The notes: generated by a model from the sequence alone, not told the origin. A stretch of DNA of 64,000 bases from Chitinophagaceae bacterium DXS (GCA_030345135.1 CP128386.1:5595327-5659326), one strand, 5' to 3'; shown: positions 27,522 to 36,107, counted from the stretch's first letter. Program-made: numbers and translations.

Positions 27522-27690
27522 CTAAAAGCCAGGATGTTCTACCTCAAAGCTTGTAATTCCACCTAAAAGACTGGAATTTCACGTTAGAGCGAGGGTGATG
27601 AAGCTAAAAGTCTGAAATTTCTATCTCGAAGCCTGGGTGTTTCAGCTCAATGCTTGAATGCTTAGGCTAAAGCAAGGAATCGGTTCCACA
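27522..27690. repeat. Degenerate 21-bp tandem repeat, about 8 units
   Basis: Units begin near 27522, 27543, 27563, 27584, 27604, 27625, 27646 and 27667 (spacing 20-21). A rough consensus is CTAAAAGCCTGGAATTTCAC, each unit starting CTMAAAG and containing TGGAATTTC-like bases. The units are strongly diverged from one another, and no reading frame runs through them. Confidence 0.65.
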
Positions 27691-27713
27691 GGCCAAGAAT
27701 GTTCTTATCAAAA

Positions 27714-27742
27714 AAAATCCCAGGCCAAATGCCCGGGATTTT
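27714..27742. terminator. Bidirectional hairpin terminator
   Basis: AAAATCCC (27714 on) and GGGATTTT face each other around a short G/C-rich loop, with A/T runs on both sides. It lies between the + strand VOC gene and the - strand XRE gene and could end both transcripts. Confidence 0.65.
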
Positions 27743-27777
27743 ATCACCTATGATTTATCGTAAGCCTGATTATTTTA

Positions 27778-28230
27778 CTATTTTTTCAGCAAGCTTTCCA
27801 GCCTTGCGATCATTTCATCTTTTTCTTTCAGCATGCGTTCATACAATGCTTCCTTTTCTTTCAAACTCCTTTCTAATAACGCTTCTTTCTCTCTATGCAA
27901 TTCTAAAATTTTTTCCATTGGGTTGGATATGATATTGGTAACAGTTCCATTTAAAGAAACATTATCATTATCATGATAAGTAAACGTACCCGAAAAAACA
28001 TTGATGGCCTGTTCGGTGTCGAAATTTTCAATTACCTTTTTCGGCACTTTTAATGCATTCGCAACTTTCTCCAATAAAGCCGGTTCTATTTCGGCTTTCG
28101 CCTCTAACATCGATACTTTTTTCTGATTCCAGTCGTCGCCAAGTTCAATTGCCAGTGCATCTTGTTTCACTCCCAGCATTTCGCGAACTCTTTTAACCTT
28201 TTCTCCGAGGTGGACTGTATGTTCTGCCAT
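27778..28230 (-). CDS. XRE-family regulator with C-terminal coiled coil
   Basis: A 150-residue protein with an N-terminal Cro/C1 helix-turn-helix (LGEKVKRVREMLGVKQDALA, ... NQKKVSMLEAKAEIEPALLE) and a charged coiled coil at about 105-148 (HREKEALLERSLKEKEALYE). It is the only clear gene on the minus strand between 6.7 and 45.6 kb. The coiled coil suggests oligomerisation. Its A/T-rich upstream region (28231-28350) probably contains its promoter. Confidence 0.85.
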   Translation of the reverse strand: MAEHTVHLGEKVKRVREMLGVKQDALAIELGDDWNQKKVSMLEAKAEIEPALLEKVANALKVPKKVIENFDTEQAINVFSGTFTYHDNDNVSLNGTVTNIISNPMEKILELHREKEALLERSLKEKEALYERMLKEKDEMIARLESLLKK

Positions 28231-28354
28231 AATTGTAAAATATGATTGAACAAATATAACATTTACTGTTTTTCGGTTGCCGGTAAGTTTTTTAGTCCCA
28301 TTAATTATAAAACCTTTTTTTAATTGGTTGATTCTGTTTTTTTAGCGTTTTTTA

Positions 28355-28505
28355 TTCAATAATCCTTGCCCTGCATCTGTGGCCGAGGTGGCGGAGCTTT
28401 GTTAGAGGGAGATTTGCGAAAAGCATCATTTGAAATGCTATTAAAGTTTTATAATAGATTTGGGCACGAAATTCTTTTGCGCCACGAACGCAAAGCCCGA
28501 AAAAA
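28355..28505 (+). repeat. Partial attC-like site, candidate 8
   Basis: GAGGTGGCGGAGCTTTG, ATTTGAAATGCTATTAAAG and GCGCCACGAACGCAAAGCCC match the interior and 3' arm of the sites at 23.9 and 31.7 kb, but the final GTTA core is missing (CCCGAAAAAAATT follows). The first 45 bases duplicate the block at 6434. Confidence 0.5.
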
Positions 28506-28520
28506 ATTTTCTCTAATTTT

Positions 28521-29468
28521 ATGACAACCATCGTTTCCAAAAGACATTTCTATAAGTTTTATCTCTCACTTGTTTTGGGAACATTTTTTTTTATTACGAT
28601 AGCAACAGTTTTACTTTTTACTACGAACAAGTCGGAGAAAAAGGAACAATTAAAAGCTAAGGATAAACTAATTCCGTTAGTTAGCATCGCTTGTTATGGA
28701 TTTGCAGGTTATAGCTTGTATCGCTATATAAAAAACGTCCCTACAATCAGCCTAGACAAAGACTTTATTAGTTTCAACGAAAAGACTTTTTCAATTGCCG
28801 ACATTGACAAACTTGAATTAACCGGGAAACGGCCGTTCAAGTATGCAATAAACTTTCCCATGGAAGCTGCCATGCTAACATTCAGGAACGGTGAGACAAA
28901 ATATATCTTTGACGATATGTATTCAAACTCATGGGAAATTAAGTCTTTCTTAAAGCAGGTTGTGGTTGACAAGAATAACTTTTGCCAAATCAGCTCTTCA
29001 ATAATTGACGAAAACTCAGTTGCTGCGGATTTTTACGAAACATATAAAGGCAATCAATTTACATCATTGAGAGGAATTTTACTTTGGGGATTAATTGGCT
29101 TCTTTATCTTCCTTTTGTTGACGAATAAAAGATCAACCACAGTTTGGCTAACGACTTTTTTATTCTGCCTTTCATTTTTTTGGTTCTTTGCATTCTCTTA
29201 TCAGATGCATTTTTTTCAAGTATCGGACAACTACTTCTTAATTCGCAATCATAATTTCTTTTGGAAGAAGAAAAAAGCATATAAAATTTCGGAGATAAAG
29301 GAAATAGTTTTTGAAACACAGGGCAAAATGCCCAATTGTTTAAGGATCATAACCAAAGACTTTAGAAACAAGCTATACCCAGCAGGGACACTTAGTGATA
29401 AGACCTGGTTAGCTTTAAAGGACAAATTGGAGACCTATCACATTAAAGTCAGGAATGAGTGCATCTGA
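28521..29468 (+). CDS. Membrane hypothetical protein with PH-like repeats
   Basis: A 315-residue protein. Hydrophobic helices at about 13-32, 50-70, 180-200 and 207-225 alternate with soluble beta-rich parts (SLDKDFISFNEKTFSIADID; AYKISEIKEIVFETQ) that resemble bacterial PH-like domains duplicated within one chain. No enzyme motif is visible. It lies just after attC-like candidate 8. Confidence 0.6.
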   Translation: MTTIVSKRHFYKFYLSLVLGTFFFITIATVLLFTTNKSEKKEQLKAKDKLIPLVSIACYGFAGYSLYRYIKNVPTISLDKDFISFNEKTFSIADIDKLELTGKRPFKYAINFPMEAAMLTFRNGETKYIFDDMYSNSWEIKSFLKQVVVDKNNFCQISSSIIDENSVAADFYETYKGNQFTSLRGILLWGLIGFFIFLLLTNKRSTTVWLTTFLFCLSFFWFFAFSYQMHFFQVSDNYFLIRNHNFFWKKKKAYKISEIKEIVFETQGKMPNCLRIITKDFRNKLYPAGTLSDKTWLALKDKLETYHIKVRNECI

Positions 29469-29469
29469 C

Positions 29470-29780
29470 CTGTCTGGCGCGAGCGTTCCGCAGGATCACT
29501 CGTGTGTCTATTAATTCTCCCCCGATTGATTCGGCGTTCATAAGATGATCTTTATTTAATACCATAGCTCATCCTGGCACCGATATTTAAAAAGCGATTT
29601 GAAAATAAATTACAAAGAGTTTAAATTGGGCCAATAGATATATTGCATTCGCCCTCATTGTGGGAGGGTTTCGAATTATAAGACAAAAAATTTATTATTG
29701 ATATTTTTAACCATGCGCCGATACAATCGGCTTGAAACCAGTAGACACGAGTGATCCTGCGGAACACTCGCGCCAGATAG
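29470..29780. mobile_element. MITE-like element, family B, complete copy
   Basis: A roughly 39-bp terminal inverted repeat starts CTGTCTGGCGCGAGCG on the left (29470-29510) and ends CACTCGCGCCAGATAG on the right (29742-29780), with few differences. The 311-bp element has no ORF. Related copies are the half element at 33213 and the collapsed palindrome at 30979. It fills the gap between two small genes. Confidence 0.75.
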
Positions 29781-29801
29781 ATTGGCAGCAATAATTACAA
29801 A

Positions 29802-30281
29802 ATGATACAGGTTCAATTTTTAGACTGGTCTTTTTTAGTTGACAAAAGTCTTACTGAAAAAATCTATTCATCTGTTGACAAAGGTGGTGCTGACAAATGC
29901 AACTGCTCGATGTGCAAAAATTATATCGCAAGAAAACACAATTTGCTTGAATTGCCACTGATTGAGTTTTTTAGAGATGCAGGCGTTGACATTGACAAAG
30001 AATATGAAGTTTATCATATGGGGAAAGACGCAAATGGGCTTCACTTATATGGCACTTGGTTTGACTTTGCAGGAAAAATATTAGAAGGACCAAATTGTAA
30101 AATTCAAACGACTGACGAAAAATTTACTATCGAGCATTATGATTTAAAGCCAAGCTTATCTGTTGCTTTTTTGCCTGCCAATCTACCCTTAGACAGTTTT
30201 TTTGACAAAGTAGAAAATGTCGTTCAAGTAGACTTCATATTCACAATTCCCTGGACAATAGGAGACGAAGAACCTGAATAA
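29802..30281 (+). CDS. Hypothetical protein with CxCxxC motif
   Basis: A 159-residue soluble protein. Near residue 33 it has KCNCSMCKNY, a possible metal site, followed by mixed strands (GTWFDFAGKILEGPN) and an acidic C-terminus. I do not recognise the family. It begins 21 bases after MITE family B. Confidence 0.65.
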   Translation: MIQVQFLDWSFLVDKSLTEKIYSSVDKGGADKCNCSMCKNYIARKHNLLELPLIEFFRDAGVDIDKEYEVYHMGKDANGLHLYGTWFDFAGKILEGPNCKIQTTDEKFTIEHYDLKPSLSVAFLPANLPLDSFFDKVENVVQVDFIFTIPWTIGDEEPE

Positions 30282-30316
30282 AAAATACAGCAACCACCAA
30301 ATGCATTAATAAAAGC

Positions 30317-30961
30317 ATGGCATTGAAAAATAAAAGACTAATCATAATCATAGTTGTTTTCTTTCTTTTACTCAATACATCTTACTACTGGGAAGGAAAA
30401 CTTGGACTTTTTGCTTTCCCGTTTTTTTTATTACTGGCAATGGCTTATCTATGGCTTTCAATCGCTCTTCTGCGGCAGATCTATTTGACAATTAAGGAAA
30501 AGTTCAAACAAAGAGAAAGGTTTATAGTAATTGGATTATTGACAACTGTTTTATTATTGACATTTTACAAGCCGTCAGGACTTGTTGACTTTGACAAACT
30601 TGAAGGCGATGATTTATTAGTTGCTGAACGGACAGGATCAGCAAACTGTTTGACAACGCTTAAACTTAAAGACGACTTTAGTTTTAGAGAAAGGATAGGT
30701 TGCTTTGGAGTGACGGAAATTGAAGGAACATTCAGAGTTATAAAAGATACGATCTATTTTAGCAATATTCAGCCCGGCAGATATGAAGATAATTTCTACA
30801 AATTTGCAGTTATCAGGCCATCAAGTTTCGATAACCCAAAAATACTTGGCGAGTTAATTAGATACAAGGACATTACCGATACAATTGGACACGAACTTTG
30901 GATTACAAAAAATGAATTGCAGAGGATAGATACAACGGCCGAGCAACCAACGCTGCATTGA
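30317..30961 (+). CDS. Membrane hypothetical protein
   Basis: A 214-residue protein with three hydrophobic helices (about 8-24, 28-55 and 72-86) and a soluble C-terminal domain (about 95-214; TLKLKDDFSFRERIGCFGVT). It lies 35 bases after the preceding gene on the same strand, so the two may be co-transcribed. The function is unknown. Confidence 0.6.
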   Translation: MALKNKRLIIIIVVFFLLLNTSYYWEGKLGLFAFPFFLLLAMAYLWLSIALLRQIYLTIKEKFKQRERFIVIGLLTTVLLLTFYKPSGLVDFDKLEGDDLLVAERTGSANCLTTLKLKDDFSFRERIGCFGVTEIEGTFRVIKDTIYFSNIQPGRYEDNFYKFAVIRPSSFDNPKILGELIRYKDITDTIGHELWITKNELQRIDTTAEQPTLH

Positions 30962-30978
30962 TAATATGGGTAGCCACG

Positions 30979-31019
30979 GTCTGGCGCGATTGATCCTGGG
31001 GAACACTCGCGCCAGACAG
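30979..31019. repeat. Collapsed family B palindrome
   Basis: GTCTGGCGCGA is joined almost directly to GGAACACTCGCGCCAGAC, giving the two ends of MITE family B without its interior. It may be a deletion derivative or an excision scar. Confidence 0.6.
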
Positions 31020-31132
31020 TTCTAAATTTGCTTCAATTGAAATACTTATTCTGAAAATCAGATAATGGTCAAAATCGATGTAAGACGGAGACGGATTGGA
31101 ATCCTGCCTATATTTATGAGAGGGAGATAATT

Positions 31133-31624
31133 ATGGGACAGATTGTACATGCATTTATTGAACACAAGTTGACGCCGGAAGAAATTCTACAACTTCCCGA
31201 ACTTTTGTGTCATATCTCTAACGACATTTTAGTGGGACAATGGCATTGGTCAACACCAAATATGAATAAGCAGATTCTAATTGACTTATGGACACGAAAG
31301 ACTGAATATTTTATTAATAACATATGGAGTGAGCAAGATTTCGCCCTTTTAGAGATGCATGATATGACTTTTCATTTTTTCTCTCCCCGGCTTTTGACAT
31401 TTGACAATTCAATACGTTGGGACGTATACAATAAAAATGAATCAGTACGAGAAGAATTTAATCGCTTAGCGAAAGCTATATCATCATTATTAAATGCCGT
31501 CGACATACTGGTAGTACCTGACTTGTCAAGTGTTAGCTTCTTTGAAGAAGATAAAGACACAACGGTAGACTCGTATAGGCAGAAAGCAAAGTGCAATAAA
31601 TTGTATTCGATTGAGCTTGTCTAA
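31133..31624 (+). CDS. Hypothetical protein
   Basis: A 163-residue soluble protein with a helical N-terminus (HKLTPEEILQLPELLCHISN) and a central aromatic-rich region. No family is recognised. AGGGAGA upstream is a fair ribosome-binding site. An attC-like site starts four bases after its stop, so the gene-site unit looks like a cassette. Confidence 0.6.
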   Translation: MGQIVHAFIEHKLTPEEILQLPELLCHISNDILVGQWHWSTPNMNKQILIDLWTRKTEYFINNIWSEQDFALLEMHDMTFHFFSPRLLTFDNSIRWDVYNKNESVREEFNRLAKAISSLLNAVDILVVPDLSSVSFFEEDKDTTVDSYRQKAKCNKLYSIELV

Positions 31625-31860
31625 ATACGCTTAACAAGGTTTTTACCTCATGGCGGTTCACTAACAAAAACTGTCTGTTTTTTGGACCCGGGAAATAAAA
31701 AAACAGATCAGCATAACACTGGGTTTTGCTTCATGGCGGCTAACGAACAAAATTCAGCATTTGAAATTCTAATAAACTTTGGTAATAAATTTGGACTGAC
31801 GGAATACTATTATCGGCACGAACGCAAAGCCCTAAACGTTAGCGGCAATTATATTGGCAC
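31625..31860 (+). repeat. attC-like recombination site, candidate 9 (best example)
   Basis: Two 5' ends are present: GCTTAACAAGGTTTTTACC right after the stop, and GCATAAC (31711), a spacer, GGGTTTTGCTTCATGGCGGC (31721-31740). The 3' arm is CGGCACGAACGCAAAGCCC, a five-base spacer and GTTAGCG (31838-31844). R''/R' share TAAC/GTTA, L''/L' share GGGTTTTGC/GCAAAGCCC, and the arms pair with G-T wobbles. The doubled 5' end may record a deletion that fused two sites. Confidence 0.7.
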
Positions 31861-31866
31861 CCTACT

Positions 31867-31980
31867 ATGGACAAAGCAATACGAAAAGGTATACTAAATG
31901 AACCGGCTGAAAAGAATTTAGCAGAGTTTAGAAGAGACACGCCAGTTTACGAGAATATTTTTCCGTTGCTGTTTGATTAA
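31867..31980 (+). CDS. Very short ORF (37 residues)
   Basis: MDKAIRKGILNEPAEKNLAE, then FRRDTPVYENIFPLLFD, ends directly before the ATG of the next gene (31982). It starts 23 bases past the attC-like core, the usual cassette start position. It may be a small partner of the following membrane protein or the remnant of a longer gene. Confidence 0.35.
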   Translation: MDKAIRKGILNEPAEKNLAEFRRDTPVYENIFPLLFD

Positions 31981-31981
31981 C

Positions 31982-32320
31982 ATGACAAACGACAATAAAC
32001 TCAGGAGCATTAAAATATTACATACACTCGTATGGATATTTTTTAACGTTATTATTTTCTATATGTTATATGCTGTATTGGTAAACAAAATAGATGCATG
32101 GCTTTGGATCGGTTATGGATTAATTGTACTTGAAGGATTAACATTGCTGATTTGCAAATTATACTGCCCTTTAACCATATGGGCAAGGAAATATTCTGAT
32201 TCTACCAAAGAAAATTTTGATATCTATTTGCCTGTTTGGTTAGCTAAGTATAATAAACAGATTTATACATCGATTGTAGTTGGGATAGTAATTCTAACTA
32301 TTATCAGGCTTATAAAATAA
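31982..32320 (+). CDS. Small membrane hypothetical protein
   Basis: A 112-residue protein with helices at about 13-32, 38-58 and 92-110. A CxLTIWARKYSDSTKENFDI loop separates the second and third helices, a layout often seen in DUF2784-like or small integral proteins, but I cannot name the family. The stop is followed at once by an attC-like site. Confidence 0.55.
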   Translation: MTNDNKLRSIKILHTLVWIFFNVIIFYMLYAVLVNKIDAWLWIGYGLIVLEGLTLLICKLYCPLTIWARKYSDSTKENFDIYLPVWLAKYNKQIYTSIVVGIVILTIIRLIK

Positions 32321-32405
32321 CATGTTAGCACAAACACTAGCACCAAACCTCGACTGACGGAATACTATTAAGACAAGAAAGATAAAGCCCGATAACGTTA
32401 TAACC
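32321..32405 (+). repeat. attC-like recombination site, candidate 10 (short)
   Basis: AAATAAC sits at the upstream gene's end. CTGACGGAATACTATTAAG, then GATAAAGCCC, then GATAACGTTATAACC, gives the conserved block, L' and R' (GTTATAA, complementary to the start). The interior is shorter than in candidates 7 and 9. Confidence 0.55.
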
Positions 32406-32436
32406 AGTCCAAATTTACTCTCATATTCAAATTAAA

Positions 32437-33141
32437 ATGCGACAAATAGTTTTCATTTTGGTTTTAGCATTCATTTTTAGTTGCAATCAAACTGAGAAAA
32501 CGAAACATAACTTTCGTGACTCCGTTATTGAAAGGTATTTAAATATGGTTGATAGTTCAGGCAAGTACGACACTCTTGATATTCACTACAAAGCATTAAA
32601 AGCATACATTACCGATGACTCTGTATTATTAAAAAAACTTGACAGCTCCATCTCAAACCAAATGAACAACAGGGCAGATTGGGATTTATGGACAAGTGAC
32701 ATTCCATTGCCAAAGCTTAATCAGCTTAATAAAGATGAAGCATATAGATTTATATTTTCAATCTTGGGATCTCCGGCCTATGAAGCGATAACAATCTCTC
32801 AAAAAGACACATCATTCAAGCTTCACTACTTATTTTACAGACATGACAGAGATTTATCCAAATTCGACAAAATAAGAGAATTTGAAAAGAGTATTTCGGA
32901 AACGCAATGGAATGATTTAACAACTAAAATCACACAGGCCGATTTTTGGGGACTGATAAATGATAAAGAATCTCGCGGTCGCGATGGCAATGACCTGACC
33001 GTAATAGGCTATGTAAAATCTGGCGACTATGAACGAAGCCATTTTGTTCACAGATGGACAAACACGACTTTAAATGATGCATTTTATTATGTCTATTATA
33101 ACTTGCTTGACAAAACAGAACGCCAATTAGTAAACAAGTAA
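32437..33141 (+). CDS. Hypothetical lipoprotein
   Basis: A 234-residue protein with a lipoprotein signal (lipobox AFIFSC, Cys16). The mature protein is charged and helical, with no named domain recognised. It starts about 30 bases after attC-like candidate 10 and is followed by a half copy of MITE family B. Confidence 0.65.
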   Translation: MRQIVFILVLAFIFSCNQTEKTKHNFRDSVIERYLNMVDSSGKYDTLDIHYKALKAYITDDSVLLKKLDSSISNQMNNRADWDLWTSDIPLPKLNQLNKDEAYRFIFSILGSPAYEAITISQKDTSFKLHYLFYRHDRDLSKFDKIREFEKSISETQWNDLTTKITQADFWGLINDKESRGRDGNDLTVIGYVKSGDYERSHFVHRWTNTTLNDAFYYVYYNLLDKTERQLVNK

Positions 33142-33212
33142 GGGCCGCTTGTAATATGAGCATTAGCAAAAAATAACTGACGGATCGCAACTTCAACTTT
33201 TATTTGGCTTCC

Positions 33213-33330
33213 CTGTCTGGCGCGAGTGTTCCGCAGGATCACTCGTGTCTATTAATTCTCCCCCGATTGCATCGGGGTTCATAAGATGAATTTTGTATAA
33301 TATTATTGCTCATCCTGGCATGCAATAAAT
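33213..33330. mobile_element. MITE family B, 5' half copy
   Basis: CTGTCTGGCGCGAGTGTTCC, the inner ATTAATTCTCCCCCGATTG and GCTCATCCTGGCA align with the left half of the element at 29470. The right half and its inverted repeat are absent. The rest of the 342-base gap up to 33483 holds no recognised gene. Confidence 0.65.
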
Positions 33331-33483
33331 AGCTTACTAAAAGGTTGGCTGGACGTGGGTGCGTCTCGCAGTTCCAGCCTGTGTTTGTAAGCTGTCGCAA
33401 AAACACTTCGAAAAGCCGCATTTAACACGCACTAAAACTTGCCTGTTGACTACTTTTGCTAACAACAACTTAAATTAACAGTT

Positions 33484-33870
33484 ATGAATCCCAAAAAGAT
33501 CTGGTCAAATTTAGCTGTAAGCGATCTAGAGCGAACAACTAAATTTTATACTGAACTAGGGTTTAAGCCTAACGGTAGAAATAATGAATTGACAAGCTTT
33601 TTTGTTGGCGAAGACGATTTTATAATACACTTTTTTTTAAAGGAAGTGCTTAAATCAAATGTTGGTGGAGAATTCGTTGATCCGGAAAAGGGCAATGAAA
33701 TCATTTTTACACTTTCTGCGGAAACTAAAGAAGAGGTGGACAACTGGGCCAAAGAGGTTGAGCGTGCCGGAGGAAAAATTATTTCCCAACCTGAAGAATT
33801 TGGAAAAGGATACTACGGTTTTATTTTCGCGGACCCGGACGGACATAAGTTCAATGTATTTTACATGTAG
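33484..33870 (+). CDS. VOC-family protein 2
   Basis: A 128-residue glyoxalase-fold protein: IWSNLAVSDLERTTKFYTEL, FVGEDDFIIHFFLKEVL, GYYGFIFADPDGHKFNVFYM. The PDGH..N.FYM ending is typical of VOC lactoylglutathione lyase-like proteins of unknown substrate. It is a stand-alone gene upstream of the IS4 element. Confidence 0.88.
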   Translation: MNPKKIWSNLAVSDLERTTKFYTELGFKPNGRNNELTSFFVGEDDFIIHFFLKEVLKSNVGGEFVDPEKGNEIIFTLSAETKEEVDNWAKEVERAGGKIISQPEEFGKGYYGFIFADPDGHKFNVFYM

Positions 33871-34065
33871 CAGCTTCAGGCGGATGGCGATGCAAGAACG
33901 CATAAAAAGCGTATTGTGCAATTGAGGCCGGACGTTGAAACGTCTTCAGCTTACACCATTATACAGCGAACGAATATCATTACAAATCCTGTTAAAGGCC
34001 TGGAACGAAATGATGAAAATTCATTATTGTCCGACTAAAAACGGGAATATTTAAACCCCAACGGG

Positions 34066-35681
34066 CATAGCCGTCAGGTTAAGGTTTATTGTATTGATAA
34101 TCAGTACAAAGGAATAAGAAACTTGCGGCGGTAAAAAGCAGATTAATTCAAAACATTCTAACAGGAGAAGAACAAACAATAGGAGAAGTATTTGACATTA
34201 GCCATTTGATGTCAGTCGCCAAGCAAACAGGGTTTGTGAAGCGAATGCCCAGGAAGATAAATCCAAGGCAATACATAGACATGCTCTTATTTAGTGATTT
34301 TAATAATGCAGAGGTAAGCCTAAACGACCATAGCATTAAATTGAATCTTGAGCACAAGATATCTATAAGAAAACAAAGTCTCAATGAAAGGTTCAATACA
34401 AATTCAGTAGAGTTCATAAAGACACTGCTGAGCGAGCAGATAAAGATGCAAATGAACGAAACAATAGATGTAGATATACTTAAGCTCTTTACAAGTGTAA
34501 AAATTAAGGATTCCACACGTTTTCAATTACCTCCTAATTTAAAAGAAGACTATCCCGGATGTGGTGGCGGAGCTTCAGAGGCGGGCATGCATATACAGTT
34601 TGAATTTGATGTAAAAAGTGGCCAGGTGAGTGAAGTAAAGGTAGGCGACGCATTACAGCAAGATGTAACCAATGGGCAACAAACAATAGAACAGATACAG
34701 GGAGGTTCGTTAATAATAAGAGATCTCGGGTATTTTTCAACAGCGGTACTCCAGGCAATAGAAGAAAAAGACGCTCATTATATAAGTCGGTTACAACCGA
34801 AAGTAAAGATGTTTGAATTGAAAGGCACAGAGTATCATGAGCTGGATTTAAAAAAGGAATATCGGAAAATGAAGCGCTGTAAAATACCAAGGCAGGAGAA
34901 AATGGTATATATAGGCGGAAAGACAAAACTATTTACCCGGATAGTGATCGAATTGTTGCCGGAAGCGGTTGTGGAAAACAGGATCCGCAAAGCTAGCAGG
35001 GAAACAACAAAGAAAGGTCGTCAATTAAGCAAGGAATATATAATGTATGCCTCTTTCAATCTGTTTATAACAAATGTATCGGAACAAATATTAAATACGC
35101 AGCAGGTGCACTTGTTATATCAATTACGCTGGCAAATAGAATTGCGTTTCAAATGCTGGAAGAGCTTGTGCGAAATACAAAAGATAAAGAAAATGAAGAA
35201 GGACAGATTTGAAACATATCTATATGCCCGCTTATTGTATATACTGATAAATTGGAAAATAGCAGTATCCCTAAATAACCTGTGGTTCAAAGAAAATGGA
35301 AGATTGTTAAGTATCTATAAGTGTTTTAAAGCAATCATGTTATCGGCAGGCAAGCTAAGAGAAGCATTGTTTAATATGAAAAAATATCTTCATAACTACC
35401 TGCAATCACTTTATGACCTGTGCAGGAATAACCTTGTACTGGAGAAACGGAAAAATCATCTTTCATTTGAAGAAATATTGTTGCTAATACCTGAAACAAG
35501 CGAAGTATTATGATAACTTTGAGTCCAGAAAATATTAAAAGAAGCCGGATGCATCTAATACAAATAAAAAAACATCCGGCAACTAAAAAAAGAGATATAA
35601 AGATGAATAAAAAAATTGAGCCATACCTCAACTGGTATGGTATTTTATTTACACCAATAATGTCTTAACCTGACGGCTATG
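34066..35681 (+). mobile_element. IS4-family insertion sequence, complete
   Basis: An 18-bp perfect inverted repeat, CATAGCCGTCAGGTTAAG (34066-34083) and its complement (35664-35681), bounds a 1616-bp element. The 10-bp direct repeat CCCCAACGGG flanks it (34056-34065 and 35682-35691), the usual IS4 duplication size. The single transposase gene is intact apart from uncertainty about its start. Confidence 0.9.
34206..35513 (+). CDS. IS4-family transposase (DDE)
   Basis: A transposase of about 435 residues with the DDE triad at D102 (IKDSTRF), D177 (IRDLGYF) and E312, and the IS4 signature Y305-x2-R308-x3-E312-x6-K319 (YQLRWQIELRFKCWK). The ATG at 34209 is a conservative start. The frame stays open upstream to 34101 and encodes LAAVKSRLIQNILTGEEQT, which looks like genuine family sequence, so a non-ATG start further upstream is likely. 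The enzyme moves the surrounding element by cut and paste. Confidence 0.92.
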   Translation: MMSVAKQTGFVKRMPRKINPRQYIDMLLFSDFNNAEVSLNDHSIKLNLEHKISIRKQSLNERFNTNSVEFIKTLLSEQIKMQMNETIDVDILKLFTSVKIKDSTRFQLPPNLKEDYPGCGGGASEAGMHIQFEFDVKSGQVSEVKVGDALQQDVTNGQQTIEQIQGGSLIIRDLGYFSTAVLQAIEEKDAHYISRLQPKVKMFELKGTEYHELDLKKEYRKMKRCKIPRQEKMVYIGGKTKLFTRIVIELLPEAVVENRIRKASRETTKKGRQLSKEYIMYASFNLFITNVSEQILNTQQVHLLYQLRWQIELRFKCWKSLCEIQKIKKMKKDRFETYLYARLLYILINWKIAVSLNNLWFKENGRLLSIYKCFKAIMLSAGKLREALFNMKKYLHNYLQSLYDLCRNNLVLEKRKNHLSFEEILLLIPETSEVL

Positions 35682-35691
35682 CCCCAACGGG

Positions 35692-36107
35692 GTGACATTC
35701 TATTATGTCACCCCGTCGGGGTTTAAAGGCATTGTTTTGGCCTTTGCTATAGTAATTCCATCCCTTCGGGATTAGCTTGACGGATGTTCATCAGAAACTA
35801 TGATCCAATAAGGACTGCAACTCAACTTGATGAGATTTTGTCGGACAATAATGATGAAAATTCGTGTTTAATAAAAAAACAGCACAACATGAGTATTGCT
35901 GCAAGCAATACGCCGAATGTTATTCTTATGCTGTGCCTTCAAACTTACTCGTCTACACAGGGATCATCATTGCTTTTCGCATCCGGCTCTAAGATTGTCG
36001 CGTTTACACCGTGATAACACAATTTTTGTTGTCGAGATTTGTATCTTAATGGAACGGATTTTTGAACAAGTTTTTTAAAGCATACATTATGAAAGGAGAA
36101 AAATAAT
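35692..36107. other. Intergenic region with palindrome, no gene
   Basis: The first 40 bases complete the REP-like palindrome cut by the IS. The remainder has short frames without protein character and the conserved GTCGGACAATAATGA. AAAGGAGAAAAA just before 36108 is the ribosome-binding site of the next gene. Confidence 0.5.

Larger units (their letters stand above)
34021..35854. repeat. Palindromic element split by the IS4 element
   Basis: TCATTATTGTCCGAC (34021-34035) is mirrored by GTCGGACAATAATGA (35840-35854). Inside, TTTAAACCCCAACGGG and GTCACCCCGTCGGGGTTTAAA would form a near-perfect palindrome if the insertion sequence were removed. The IS therefore seems to have landed in a pre-existing repeat element of about 200 bp. 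Confidence 0.55.

Noticed and set aside
31682-31897. 71-residue + strand ORF between the 31133 gene and the 31982 gene
   Set aside because: It lies inside the composite attC-like site and translates its hairpin arms; the protein has no natural character.
35784-36078. Two short overlapping + strand ORFs after the IS4 element
   Set aside because: They run through a palindromic region and lack a ribosome-binding site and protein-like composition.
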